Part shown: positions 18,127-27,316 of the stretch, piece after piece
Layout: every line of letters starts with the position of its first letter
Position numbering within the stretch: the stretch's first letter is position 1
Origin: JAMXLO01 sp036265005
GTDB lineage: Bacteria; Pseudomonadota; Alphaproteobacteria; Acetobacterales; Acetobacteraceae
Reading direction: 5' to 3'
DNA length: 64,000 bases
NCBI GenBank assembly: GCA_036265005.1
Contig: DATAPW010000030.1
Coordinates: 1-64,000 of the forward strand
Program-made: the position numbers and the translations under genes
The notes under the pieces: model-generated
Seen by the model: the letters and a program-made list of their open reading frames with translations, nothing else
The model's database searches: none
Told to the model about the DNA's origin: nothing

Positions 18127-19194
18127 ATGTCGTATGAGCCGAAGCGGTTCGATTTCTCTATCCCCGTCCGCATCAACCTGTCCTCGGATACGCAGACCAA
18201 GCCTACGCGCGCCATGAAGGAGGCGATGATGGCGGCCGAGGTGGGTGACGAGCAGATGGGCTCGGATCCCACCATCTGGGAATTGTGCGATCGCTCCGCC
18301 GCCCTGCTTGGCAAGGAGGCGGCAATGTTCCTGCCGTCGGGCACGATGTGCAACCAGGTGGCGATCGCGACACATTGCCGGCCGGGCGAGGAGATCCTCG
18401 CGCACGAATCGTCGCACATCCTGTCCAGCGAGGGTGGTGCGCCGGCGGCGATTGCCGGCGCGCTGATCAAGGGCCTGACCGGCGACCGCGGCATGTTCAC
18501 GGTGGACACGTTGGAGGAGGCGATCCGTCCGGTGTCGCGCTATTCGCCGACGCAGCGGCTGGTGGAAGTGGAGCAGACCGCCAACCGCGGCGGCGGCGCG
18601 TGCTGGAGCGTGGATGCGCTGCATGCGGTGACCAAGGCGGCGCACGCACATGGGCTGTCCACTCACATGGATGGCGCGCGGTTGATGAATGCTGCGGTGG
18701 CGCTGGGCGTGCCGGCATCCGACATCACCGAGGGCTGCGATTCGGTGTGGCTGGATTTCACCAAGGGCCTGTCTGCACCTTTGGGCGCCGTGCTGGCCGG
18801 CTCGAAGGAGTTCATCGGCCAGGCCTGGCGCTGGAAGCAGCGGCTCGGCGGATCGATGCGGCAGGGGGGCATCTGCGCCGCCGCGTGTATCTACGCGCTG
18901 CAGCACAACATCGACCGTCTGGCCGAGGACCATGCCAACGCAAAGTCGCTGGCGCGCGGGATGGCGCAGATTCCCGGGATCACGGTGGAGATGCCGGAGA
19001 CCAACCTGGTGTTCTTCGACACCCAGGGCACCGGCATGACTGCGGATTCCTTCGCCGGCAAGCTGCGCAAGGAAGGCGTGCTGGTGTCAACATCAGGCCG
19101 ATATCGCGCGCGCGCCTGCCTGCATCTCGATGTGACCGCCGCGCAGGTGGCTGATGCGCTGTCGGTGATGAAGCAGGTGGTCAACGCGGCCTGA
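18127..19194 (+). CDS. threonine aldolase-family PLP enzyme
   Basis: A 355-residue fold-type I PLP enzyme of the low-specificity threonine/beta-hydroxy-amino-acid aldolase family, which splits such amino acids into glycine and an aldehyde. Family signatures are INLSSDTQTKPTRAMKEAM, a VGDEQMGSDPTIWELC segment, FLPSGTMCNQVAI and the PLP-lysine region WLDFTKGLSAPLGAVLAG (Lys213). ATG 18127 is chosen for GGAG seven bases upstream; a GTG just before it is also in frame. It lies inside the M20/propeller/ABC cluster, suggesting that a beta-hydroxy amino acid or a related compound is an intermediate. Confidence 0.88.
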   Translation: MSYEPKRFDFSIPVRINLSSDTQTKPTRAMKEAMMAAEVGDEQMGSDPTIWELCDRSAALLGKEAAMFLPSGTMCNQVAIATHCRPGEEILAHESSHILSSEGGAPAAIAGALIKGLTGDRGMFTVDTLEEAIRPVSRYSPTQRLVEVEQTANRGGGACWSVDALHAVTKAAHAHGLSTHMDGARLMNAAVALGVPASDITEGCDSVWLDFTKGLSAPLGAVLAGSKEFIGQAWRWKQRLGGSMRQGGICAAACIYALQHNIDRLAEDHANAKSLARGMAQIPGITVEMPETNLVFFDTQGTGMTADSFAGKLRKEGVLVSTSGRYRARACLHLDVTAAQVADALSVMKQVVNAA

Positions 19195-19196
19195 CG

Positions 19197-20897
19197 GTGA
19201 CGCGTGGCCGCGTTTTCGTCACGCTGCTCCTGGTCGTCACCAGCCTGCTGATCGTCCTGCCGGTCGCCGTACTGGCAATCGGTTCCTTCCTGTCGGAACC
19301 GCCGCGCGCACTGCACTTTGCGTTCTCCGGCCTGACGTTCGGCAACTACATCGCCGTACTGGGCTCGCCGGGATTCTGGCGACTGCTTGCCACCACGATC
19401 ACGCTCGCGGTCTTCGGCACCGCCGGTGCGGTGGTGTTCGGCGTGGTACTGGCATGGCTCGCTGTGCGTACCGATGTGCCTGGCCGGCGCATCCTTGAAG
19501 CCGTGGCAATCACGCCGATGTTCATCCCACCGCTGGTGGGCGCCTTTGCCTGGGACATCCTGGCATCGCCGAAGAGCGGCATCATCAACATCCTGGCACG
19601 CTCGATCGGCATCCCGCAGGCGGTCAACGTCTATTCCCTGACCGGCATCGGCTTCGTGTTCGCGATCTACTACTGCCCCTATGTGTTCCTGTTCGTCGCA
19701 GCGGCGTTGCGCAACATGGATGCCGTGCTCGAGGAAGCTGCGCGCATGGTCGGCGCAGGCCGCCTGCGCACCATCGTCGATATCACGATCCCTCTGATCC
19801 TGCCTGCGTTCTGGTCTGCCGGGCTGCTGGTCTTCGTGCTGCTGATCGAGATCTTCGCCATCCCCGCAGTGCTGGCCGAACCTGGCGGGATCCATGTGCT
19901 GTCGGTCCGCATCTGGGAACTGGTGGGCTTCACGCCACCGAAGGTGAACGAGGCATCGGCTCTCGGCGTGTTGCTGCTGCTGATCACCGTGACGCTCGTG
20001 CTGCTGCAGAACCGCGTGCTGGCGCAGCGCAGTTTCATCACGGTGTCGGGCAAGGGACAGCGCCGCGAGCCGACCCGCCTGGGCGCCTGGCGCTGGCCGC
20101 TCTGCGCGCTGGGCTTCACCTATCTGGTGATTGCCGTGCTGCTGCCCTTCCTGGCACTGCTGTTGATCGCCTTGCGCCGCAACCTGTTCTTTGCCAACGC
20201 AAAGGCGCTGTTCAACCCGGCGCAATTTTCGTTCGCGCAATTCGGCGTCGCATTCGGCGATCCGGTCGTGCGTTTGTCGCTGGCCAACTCGCTGCTGGTA
20301 TCGTGCGGCACGATCATGCTGGGCTGCACGCTGTACTTCGCCGTGGCCTACACCGTGCACCGCACCCGCCTGCCGGGACGCCGCGCGCTCGACATCATCT
20401 CGATCATGCCGGTCGCCATTCCCGGCCTGATCATCGGGCTCGGTTATCTTTGGTCCTGGATCACGCTGCCGATCGGATTGTACGGCACCGTGTGGATCAT
20501 CATCCTTGCCTACATCTCGCAGTTCTCGCCGCAAGGCGTGCGGGCGATCGCCGCGTCGCTGGTGCAGATCCACCCGGAACTGGAGGAGTGTTCGCGCCTG
20601 TGTGGTGCAGGCATGCTGCGAACGCTGCGGCACGTGGTGATCCCGCTGGCATGGCCTGGCGTGCTGGCGGCAATGATCCTGCTGCTGGTGCTGTCGTTCC
20701 GCGAATTCGCGACAGCGCTGTTCCTCTACACGTCGGCCACGCAGGTGTTCTCGCTGACCATGTTCGACGTGTGGGAGCGTGGCTCGACAAACCTGGTGGC
20801 GGCGATGGCACTGATCCAGGCCGGCATGCTGCTGTCGATCGTGCTGGTGGGTCAGCGCTTCTCCCGTGGCGCAACGGTCGCACCCGGTCCATCATGA
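19197..20897 (+). CDS. ABC transporter permease, two fused FbpB-type domains
   Basis: A 566-residue inner-membrane permease with about twelve helices, made of two BPD-type permease halves fused head to tail. Each half has the EAA loop that docks to the ATPase: around LEEAARMVGAGRLRTIVDI in the first half and LEECSRLCGAGMLRTLRHV in the second. This layout is typical of iron(III)/2-aminoethylphosphonate/thiamine-type importers. It starts with GTG two bases after the aldolase stop and is followed directly by the binding protein gene. No ATPase gene is present in the cluster or elsewhere in the window. Confidence 0.9.
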   Translation: MTRGRVFVTLLLVVTSLLIVLPVAVLAIGSFLSEPPRALHFAFSGLTFGNYIAVLGSPGFWRLLATTITLAVFGTAGAVVFGVVLAWLAVRTDVPGRRILEAVAITPMFIPPLVGAFAWDILASPKSGIINILARSIGIPQAVNVYSLTGIGFVFAIYYCPYVFLFVAAALRNMDAVLEEAARMVGAGRLRTIVDITIPLILPAFWSAGLLVFVLLIEIFAIPAVLAEPGGIHVLSVRIWELVGFTPPKVNEASALGVLLLLITVTLVLLQNRVLAQRSFITVSGKGQRREPTRLGAWRWPLCALGFTYLVIAVLLPFLALLLIALRRNLFFANAKALFNPAQFSFAQFGVAFGDPVVRLSLANSLLVSCGTIMLGCTLYFAVAYTVHRTRLPGRRALDIISIMPVAIPGLIIGLGYLWSWITLPIGLYGTVWIIILAYISQFSPQGVRAIAASLVQIHPELEECSRLCGAGMLRTLRHVVIPLAWPGVLAAMILLLVLSFREFATALFLYTSATQVFSLTMFDVWERGSTNLVAAMALIQAGMLLSIVLVGQRFSRGATVAPGPS

Positions 20898-20914
20898 TGC
20901 GAAGGAAACCCCGG

Positions 20915-21964
20915 ATGTCACCTCGCAGTCTTATCCTGTCCGTGTCGCTGTCATGCCTGCTTGGCACGGCAACCGTCCAGGCACAGCAACCCGCGGTGGA
21001 TGGCGAGACGATTGCCACGCCGGACCTGGTCAAGGCGGCCTGCGACGAGGGCGCGGTCACTTACTACACGGCCCAGAGCGACGATGATGAACGGGCAATC
21101 GCCCGGCCGTTCCAGCAGCGGTTTCCCTGCGTATCGGTATCGGTGATCAGCGCCGTGACCGGCCGCCTGTACGAGCGGATCGAGACCGAATTCCAGGCCG
21201 GCAAGGTGGTCGGCGACGTGGCGATCCTCACCGATGAAGCCCTGGTACAGAAGCTGATCGACGCCAAACGGATCCGGCCATGGAACTCGCCCGTGGCAGC
21301 GCAGTATCCGGCATCCGCGAAGCTGGAGGGCTGGTGGTATGCGGCCTCCGGCTCGATCATGATCCCGGTCTACAACACCGATTCGGTCGGCAAACAGGAT
21401 GCGCCGAAGTCTTGGCAGGACCTGCTCGATCCCAAGTGGCAGGGCAAGCTCGCCACTTCACCGATCACCATCGGCGGCACCGCCTGGGCGGCGTTCGACT
21501 TCCTTAAGGAGAAGTTCGGGCGCGACTACCTGGTCAGGTTTGCCGCGCAGCAGCCGAAACTCCTGCCGGCGTATAACCAGGTCGTGCTGTCCATCGCGCG
21601 AGGAGAGCAATCCATCGGCGTCGTCTCGGCGCTGAACGAGTACCCGCTGCGCGTCGCACAAGGCGCACCGATCGCACCGGTGTATCCGCCGGAAGGCAGT
21701 CCCTATACCAACTACCCGATGGTCCTGCTGGCGAACTCGCCGCATCCGCACGCGGCGGAACTGTTCGCCAACTGGTATCTCTCGAAAGAAGGCCAGACCA
21801 CCTTGGTGAAGCAGCGCGGCGCGTATTCGGTACGCGCTGACGTTACGCCAGCCGCGGGCAATCCACCGCTGGCGCAACTGCATCCCTGGAGCCCGGGACA
21901 CGTCACCGCGCAGGCGCACGACGCTCTGGTGGCCGAGGTCAGCCAGATCCTCGGTTCACGCTGA
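20915..21964 (+). CDS. extracellular solute-binding protein, FbpA type
   Basis: A 349-residue periplasmic binding protein with signal peptide MSPRSLILSVSLSCLLGTAT and likely cleavage after VQA. The mature protein shows the iron/AEP-type pattern: GAVTYYTAQSDDDERAIARPF, FQAGKVVGDVAILTDE, WQDLLDPKWQGKLATSPI, and HAAELFANWYLSKEGQ. It should deliver its ligand to the fused permease just upstream. ATG 20915 is preferred because AAGGAA lies eight bases upstream; an ATG at 20894 overlaps the permease stop and is also possible. The ligand cannot be read from sequence; metal-binding tyrosine pairs of true FbpA are not evident. Confidence 0.88.
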   Translation: MSPRSLILSVSLSCLLGTATVQAQQPAVDGETIATPDLVKAACDEGAVTYYTAQSDDDERAIARPFQQRFPCVSVSVISAVTGRLYERIETEFQAGKVVGDVAILTDEALVQKLIDAKRIRPWNSPVAAQYPASAKLEGWWYAASGSIMIPVYNTDSVGKQDAPKSWQDLLDPKWQGKLATSPITIGGTAWAAFDFLKEKFGRDYLVRFAAQQPKLLPAYNQVVLSIARGEQSIGVVSALNEYPLRVAQGAPIAPVYPPEGSPYTNYPMVLLANSPHPHAAELFANWYLSKEGQTTLVKQRGAYSVRADVTPAAGNPPLAQLHPWSPGHVTAQAHDALVAEVSQILGSR

Positions 21965-21980
21965 GCGCGTCGCGCCATGA

Positions 21981-22472
21981 TCAGCGCGTGTTGGCAGCGT
22001 TCGGCGGACTAGCATTGGCGGACGGAGGATTATTGTTGGGCGCGATGCTGTTGTTCGGCGGCGGATTGTAGTTGCTGCCGTAGCGTTGGCTTGCCGGAGA
22101 CTGGGCACTGCCCGTGTTCTGGCCCGCGTTCGGGTTGGTACCCATGTCGAGCGCGGCGATGGTATCCGGGTCCAGCTTGCCGGTCGCATTCAGGTTGTGC
22201 TGCTGCTGGTAGCTGCGCACCGCGGCTTCCGTCGCAGGCCCCCAGACTCCGTCCACCCGACCGGTGTACAGGCCCTGCTGCTGCAGCTTCTGCTGCACCT
22301 GCTGGGTGGTATCCGGTGTCAGTTCGGACGCCGATGGCGCGGCGGCATAGCTCTGGCTTGGATAGCTGGCGCGGCTGCTTCGGCTGTTCTCGTCGCCGAA
22401 CATCGAGCAGGCTGGCAGCACGGCAACGCTGGACAGCGCCAACAACGCGGCAAGGTTGCGGACCTTGATCAT
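21981..22472 (-). CDS. peptidoglycan-binding domain lipoprotein
   Basis: A 163-residue envelope protein. The signal peptide MIKVRNLAALLALSSVAVLP ends in lipobox LPAC, so it is a lipoprotein. After a Ser/Ala-rich linker, residues 53-108 form one PG_binding_1 domain (VQQKLQQQGLYTGRVDGVWGPATEAAVRSYQQ, shown here only by its key residues GRVDGVWGPAT). The C-terminus is a low-complexity tail rich in Asn, Pro, Ala and Ser. It probably tethers to the cell wall. It converges with the ABC binding-protein gene (16 bases apart). Confidence 0.85.
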   Translation of the reverse strand: MIKVRNLAALLALSSVAVLPACSMFGDENSRSSRASYPSQSYAAAPSASELTPDTTQQVQQKLQQQGLYTGRVDGVWGPATEAAVRSYQQQHNLNATGKLDPDTIAALDMGTNPNAGQNTGSAQSPASQRYGSNYNPPPNNSIAPNNNPPSANASPPNAANTR

Positions 22473-22503
22473 GGCAATCTCCTTGGAAGGTCAGCACAAA
22501 TCG

Positions 22504-22532
22504 GCGTGCCGCCAACGATCAGAGCGGCACGC
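22504..22532 (-). terminator. possible terminator hairpin after the large glycosyltransferase gene
   Basis: A perfect 9-bp inverted repeat (GCGTGCCGC / GCGGCACGC) with an 11-base loop lies 87 bases beyond the stop of the large minus-strand glycosyltransferase gene. On the minus strand it is followed by a weak CGATTTG tract only, so intrinsic termination is plausible but not strong. Confidence 0.35.
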
Positions 22533-22618
22533 TTGATCACTCACATTGCAGAACTGATGCAATTGCTCCCCGGTTGCCGCGGGAACCGGATTGTGAAGCG
22601 GTTACCGTCGCGCCTTGG

Positions 22619-25600
22619 CTAGTCTGCCTGCGCGGCTTCGCGGACGGTTCGCGACCTGGAGCGCCTGTCCGTCCGCACCAGGTTCAACCAGGCGGCACGG
22701 CGCTCGCTTGCCTGCGCGGCCAGCGTGGCGTCGGCGAAGGCGGCGCGTGCGCCCTCGGCCAATCGCCGCCGCAGCGCACCATCACGGATCAGCCCCGACA
22801 GCGCGACGAACCATGCATTCTCATCGTCCGGCAACAGCCTGCCACCGGGACCATCGGCCAGACTGCCGCGATAGACCGCGCGATCCGACGCCAGCACGGG
22901 CAATCCAAGTGCAGCGTAATCCAGCGCCTTGATTGCCGACTTGCAGAGATTGAATGGCGTATCCGCCAGCGGCGCGATCCCGATGTCCCAGTGCTGTTGC
23001 GTCATCCAATTGACAAAGCCTGGGTACGACGATGTGGCGTTTACCGTCATGCCGATGCGGTTCACCCACGACGGCATGTCAGGCCGGCTGCTGACACCCA
23101 GCAGATCGATCGACACATGCTCGGCGAACACCGCCTTCACCCGCGCCAACGCCGCCTCGACAATGGCGAAATCGGCATCATGGGTGGCGGTGCCCATGAA
23201 CAGGATGCGCACCGGTCCTTGCCGAGGCGCGGACGGGGGCGGAAAGGCCGCCCACAACCTCTCGTCCAGCCCATTGCGCACCACCCGCACATCGTCGCGC
23301 AGTTCCGCCAGCGTCGCCGCGAGTGCCGGCGTGGACACCCACACGGCGCCGGCGCCACGGATCAGGCGCGAGACAAGCCGCGCACGCGGACGCAGCAGGC
23401 CGGCATCCGGGTGGTCGCGCGGGATGTGCCGCAAATCGTCATCGATATCGTACAGCAGGGTGATGTCATGATCGCGACAGTGGCGGATCAGCGCGTCGGC
23501 GGCGTCCAGGTCGGGCACCGCGTAGCGCTGGGTAACGAAGACATCGGCGCGATAGGACAGCGCCTCGTCGGCATCGGCCAACACGATGTCCCATTCGCCG
23601 CCGATCGCCGGGTGGTCCAGCGGTTGCAGCAGCCGGATATAGGCGCAGGGGGTCAGTGCGCCGCCGGAGAATCGCTCGGGAATGACCACGACGCTGACCC
23701 GTCCGTCGCGGCGCAGATCCACCAACGCGCCATCATCGCGGACCGCGGACGGACGCACGTACTGATCGCGGTAGAAATCCGCCACCGGTTTGCGCGGCTT
23801 GCCCGTCGGCGGTTTGCGACCGCGCGCCAGTTCGCTGCGCACCTTGTCGAACGTGGCGATCCATTCCTCGATTGACGCTTCGGGATCGACGAGCCAGCTC
23901 AGCGGCCGTCCCTCGAGCCGTTCGGGGAATGCGCCGATGCGCGTGGCGACAATGGGCAGGCCGGCATCGATCGCAGCGCTGAGCGTGTAGCTGTAGGTCT
24001 CCGGCCACTGGGCCGGAAACCACACGACATGCGGCCTGATCTCGGCCAGCAGTGCCGGCAGGTCGGACTCCTCGTACTCGCCGGTCGTCTCGATACGGTC
24101 GGCCAGCGCCGCGGGCAAATCCTGTTCGGCATAGCCGATTAGCTGGATCGTCAACTCCGCGGGATCCGACGCCGACGCAACATTCAGGACCGTCACCCCG
24201 CCCTTCTGGTTGGCCAGCACGCCGATCACCGCCACGCGCAGTGCGGCCTTCTTGCCGAGTGGGGTCGGCGACAGCGGCCACGAACCACCTGCCATCACCT
24301 CGTGCGGTACAACGATCGCGTTGCGATCGACGCCATAGCGCGCCAGGCGCCTGCGTGCGTCCTCGCTTGGGCAGATCACCCGTTCGGCTTCGATGAGCTG
24401 CCAGGCGTTGCCGCGCCGCCACGAGGTGATGTCGCGCGCGCCATAGCTGGAGCGGTCGGCGATGCACGAATTGCATCCGGCAGCAGGCGGCTCGCCGCAA
24501 TACGCACCCTGCAGCCACGGCAACAGGTTCACCTGCGGGCAGATCGCGAAATAGTCGTGCACCGTCACGTCGAACGGCACCGCGAGCCGGCGGAACAGCG
24601 CGCGGACATTCACATCCATGCCCATCAGATGATGGATATGGCCGCGGATCACGCCGGCCGATTGCAGCACCAGCGTCAGGTCGGCCAATCGTTCGGCCGG
24701 CAGCGCCAGTTCCGGATGGCCGGGCAATGCCGGTACGGTCAGTGCAGCCCCACGGGCGGTTGATTCCAGCAACAGGACATTGGCCTGCCCTGCGATCCGC
24801 TCAACCAGCTCGTTGATGTGCCGCCGCACGCCGCCACCCAGATCATGCGTCAGCATCAGGATCGTCGGCTTGCCCGAGCGACGAAACAGCTCCGTGGTGA
24901 CGGCAAAGCGATACGGACCGGCGGCGTCCAGCTTGACGTGCTGCGCGACCAGGCGCGCATAGTGCGGATAGCGCTGCGCCAACAGATCCATGCCGTGCTG
25001 CCTGGCGGATTCGGAGCCCGCGCCGAAGCTCACCGCGCCTTCGTGATAGACAAACGTGTCGCACGCCAGCAGATGGCGCCAGCCGCGCGCGCTGGCACGC
25101 AGGCAGAAATCGTTTTCCTCGCCGTAGCCGCGGCCGAACGCTTCGGCGTCGAATGCGCCGACATCGGCCAATGCCGCGCGACGGATATACATGCAGAATC
25201 CGACCGTGGTCGGCAGTTCCACGCTGCGCCCGCCATTCGCCGCATGGCAGGCGGCGTCCAGCGCCGCCACCTCGAGGCCGAACACCGGCGCACTGCCCTC
25301 GATGCGGGGATAGCTGCAGATCGTCGCATTGTTGGAGAACGGCGACACCGATGCCACGCGCGGCGTGGCATAAGCGTGGCCGGCGAGCCGTACCAGCCAG
25401 CCCGGCGGCACCTCGGTATCGCTGTTCAGCAGCACCACGTCGTGTGAACCAGCGGCATCGATGCCGGTGTTCACCGACGCGACGAAGCCCTGATTGCGTC
25501 GGTTGCGCACCAGCTCAATCCGGCCCTCGGTGGCCAGCGTGTCCAGCCAAACTGACAGTTTCGGCTCCGGCGAGCGGTCGTCCACCACGATCAGCCGCCC

Positions 25601-26152
25601 GGTCGGTCGCTGCGGATCGGCGAGCACGGTTTCGATGCAGCGCTGCGTCTGCTCCAGGCCGCGATAGACCGGTATGATGACGTCCACCACGACATTGGGC
25701 GGAGCGGTCGGCGACGCGACGTGGGTCGGGAGATAGTCGCGGATCGCGATCGGCTTTTCCGTCAGCCAGCCGCGGGCAATACCAAACAGCAGGTGGTAGA
25801 GCAGCGGATTGGCCGCGGCTTCAGGATGCTGGTCCACGTAATACGCGGCGTCGAAGCGAGGATGCGGATTGCGCAGTTCGGCAGCGCCCATCTGCAGGTA
25901 GTGCAGCAACGGGTGTTGCGCGGAATTCGCCACGTCCGGGTAGTGCGTCAGATACCAGGCGCTGTCGAAGAACCGGTTCGGATCGCGGCCCTCGGCGGCG
26001 CCATAGTGCACAAAATGATGCAGCGGATCGGTACCGGAGGCACCGACATCGGGATAGCGCGACAGGTACCAGTCGGGATCGAAAAATCCGGACAGCGCGT
26101 CGCCAAGATCGGCGACGGAGGTCGCTTTTGGTGCTTCGGGCGAAGGCGACAT
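22619..26152 (-). CDS. trimodular glycosyltransferase (GT2 plus two GT4-like modules)
   Basis: A 1177-residue cytosolic protein. Residues 23-130 hold three imperfect repeats of about 37 residues (FFDPDWYLSRYPDV, FFDSAWYLTHYPDV, FDAAYYVDQHPEA). Residues about 155-400 form a GT2 domain (VDVIIPVYRGLEQTQRC, LIVVDDRSPEP, the metal-site region LNSDTE, EENDFCLRA). Residues about 428-770 look like a GT-B/GT4 domain beginning ILMLTHDLGGGVRRHINELV. From about 800 to the end a second GT4-like domain ends in CKSAIKALDYAALGLPVLAS. Such fusions make surface polysaccharide or glycan chains. ATG 26152 is chosen because CAGGGA precedes it and the residues upstream look non-conserved; the frame extends to 26323. 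Confidence 0.85.
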   Translation of the reverse strand: MSPSPEAPKATSVADLGDALSGFFDPDWYLSRYPDVGASGTDPLHHFVHYGAAEGRDPNRFFDSAWYLTHYPDVANSAQHPLLHYLQMGAAELRNPHPRFDAAYYVDQHPEAAANPLLYHLLFGIARGWLTEKPIAIRDYLPTHVASPTAPPNVVVDVIIPVYRGLEQTQRCIETVLADPQRPTGRLIVVDDRSPEPKLSVWLDTLATEGRIELVRNRRNQGFVASVNTGIDAAGSHDVVLLNSDTEVPPGWLVRLAGHAYATPRVASVSPFSNNATICSYPRIEGSAPVFGLEVAALDAACHAANGGRSVELPTTVGFCMYIRRAALADVGAFDAEAFGRGYGEENDFCLRASARGWRHLLACDTFVYHEGAVSFGAGSESARQHGMDLLAQRYPHYARLVAQHVKLDAAGPYRFAVTTELFRRSGKPTILMLTHDLGGGVRRHINELVERIAGQANVLLLESTARGAALTVPALPGHPELALPAERLADLTLVLQSAGVIRGHIHHLMGMDVNVRALFRRLAVPFDVTVHDYFAICPQVNLLPWLQGAYCGEPPAAGCNSCIADRSSYGARDITSWRRGNAWQLIEAERVICPSEDARRRLARYGVDRNAIVVPHEVMAGGSWPLSPTPLGKKAALRVAVIGVLANQKGGVTVLNVASASDPAELTIQLIGYAEQDLPAALADRIETTGEYEESDLPALLAEIRPHVVWFPAQWPETYSYTLSAAIDAGLPIVATRIGAFPERLEGRPLSWLVDPEASIEEWIATFDKVRSELARGRKPPTGKPRKPVADFYRDQYVRPSAVRDDGALVDLRRDGRVSVVVIPERFSGGALTPCAYIRLLQPLDHPAIGGEWDIVLADADEALSYRADVFVTQRYAVPDLDAADALIRHCRDHDITLLYDIDDDLRHIPRDHPDAGLLRPRARLVSRLIRGAGAVWVSTPALAATLAELRDDVRVVRNGLDERLWAAFPPPSAPRQGPVRILFMGTATHDADFAIVEAALARVKAVFAEHVSIDLLGVSSRPDMPSWVNRIGMTVNATSSYPGFVNWMTQQHWDIGIAPLADTPFNLCKSAIKALDYAALGLPVLASDRAVYRGSLADGPGGRLLPDDENAWFVALSGLIRDGALRRRLAEGARAAFADATLAAQASERRAAWLNLVRTDRRSRSRTVREAAQAD

Positions 26153-26299
26153 GCCGGTCGATTCCCTGTGCAGCCCGTCGCGTCCGGCCGATACGCCTGA
26201 GGCGTGCCGCTGCGTTGGCGGTGAGGCAAGCGCTTCCCGCAGATAGCCGTGCGTGTCAAGCTGGAACGCCTTGATCGGGGTGCGAAGTAAGGAAGGGTC

Positions 26300-26402
26300 C
26301 ACGCAGAGCACGCCGAGGACCACAGAGGGCCACTGAGAAGGCAGGATGATTGCGCTTCGCGCGCAGCGTTCGGTTCACTGCCTCGGTGGCTTTCCGTGTG
26401 GG
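26300..26402. repeat. imperfect inverted repeat upstream of the glycosyltransferase pair
   Basis: The 285-base gap between two divergent glycosyltransferase genes contains CCACAGAGGGCCACTGAGAA and, about 60 bases on, a roughly complementary CTCGGTGGCTTTCCGTGTGG. It looks like an intergenic palindromic repeat. The rest of the gap should hold the promoters of both genes; no clear boxes are visible. Confidence 0.4.
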
Positions 26403-26437
26403 ACCTTGGCTGCCCCCGACGTGACGGAGCAGGAACG

Positions 26438-27226
26438 ATGGACAAGATCGCCGTCTGCGCGATCTTCAAGGATGAGGCCCCCTACCTGCTGGAATGGATT
26501 GCGTTCCACAAGATGGTCGGCGTCGATCTATTCGTGCTGTACGACAATGGCAGCAGCGACGGTGGCAGCGACGTGGTGCGACGATCCGACTTTGCCCGCA
26601 ATGTGGCCCTGATCGACTGGTCCGACCGGCCCGGGCAACTTTCCGCCTACAACCATTTTCGCATCAATCACGCGCCGGGCTTCACCTGGGTGGCGTTCAT
26701 CGATATCGACGAATTCATCATGCCGGCGGCCGGCAACTCGATTCGCGACATCCTGATGCGCAAGGCCTACCGGCCCTATGCGCAGATCCTGCTGCAATGG
26801 CTGGTGTTCGGGCCATCGGGCCACGACCGCCGGCCCGCGGGACTGGTGCTCGAGAACTACACGCGCCGCCTGCCGGAAGCAGCCGATGCCAGCCGCCACG
26901 TCAAGGCGCTGGTGCGAACGGCGTACCTGGCCGGCGTCGACTACACGCCGCACGCCGCAGAATGCACCGGTCCGACCTGCAATACACGGGCCGAGGCCGT
27001 GCTGCCCTACGCCATCCAGCCGACCGAGTGCCACGAGGTCATGGCGATCCACCACTATTTCACCAAGTCGGTGGAGGACTGGGCATTCAAGCGCCGCCGC
27101 GGTCGGGGGGATTCGCTTGAGCCGTACCAGGATCAGGTGTTCGCCGATGTCGCCAACGAGGCGACGGTGGAAGACCCGCGGGCGCTGCGGTTCGGACCGA
27201 GATTGCGTGCGCTGTTGCGCGCCTGA
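26438..27226 (+). CDS. glycosyltransferase family 2-like (DUF23/GT92-like), paralogue A
   Basis: A 262-residue predicted glycosyltransferase that starts MDKIAVCAIFKDEAPYLLEW. The nucleotide-sugar fold is visible in DLFVLYDNGSSDGG, the acidic FIDIDEFIMP motif (metal/UDP site) and a late HHYFTKS segment. It is a near twin of the following gene, from which it is separated by 90 bases. ATG 26438 has AGGAA upstream. The acceptor is unknown; position in a glycosyltransferase island suggests surface glycan assembly. Confidence 0.83.
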   Translation: MDKIAVCAIFKDEAPYLLEWIAFHKMVGVDLFVLYDNGSSDGGSDVVRRSDFARNVALIDWSDRPGQLSAYNHFRINHAPGFTWVAFIDIDEFIMPAAGNSIRDILMRKAYRPYAQILLQWLVFGPSGHDRRPAGLVLENYTRRLPEAADASRHVKALVRTAYLAGVDYTPHAAECTGPTCNTRAEAVLPYAIQPTECHEVMAIHHYFTKSVEDWAFKRRRGRGDSLEPYQDQVFADVANEATVEDPRALRFGPRLRALLRA

Positions 27227-27316
27227 CGCGCGGGTGCCCTGCGTGCCACTGGACAGAACGTGTCAGGTGCGCTCTTGGGGGATGCCGGCGGGCCGGCCGA
27301 TGCAAAGCGGGGGACA

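Noticed and set aside
17011..18933. Long open frame on the minus strand opposite the propeller and threonine aldolase genes
   Set aside because: It is antisense to two well-supported genes with recognisable motifs, its product is rich in Arg/His with no domain, and long opposite-strand frames are expected at this GC content.
19197..21964. Hidden ABC ATPase gene in the transport cluster
   Set aside because: I looked for Walker A with the LSGGQ signature among the frames in this stretch and did not find one; only permease and binding protein are present.
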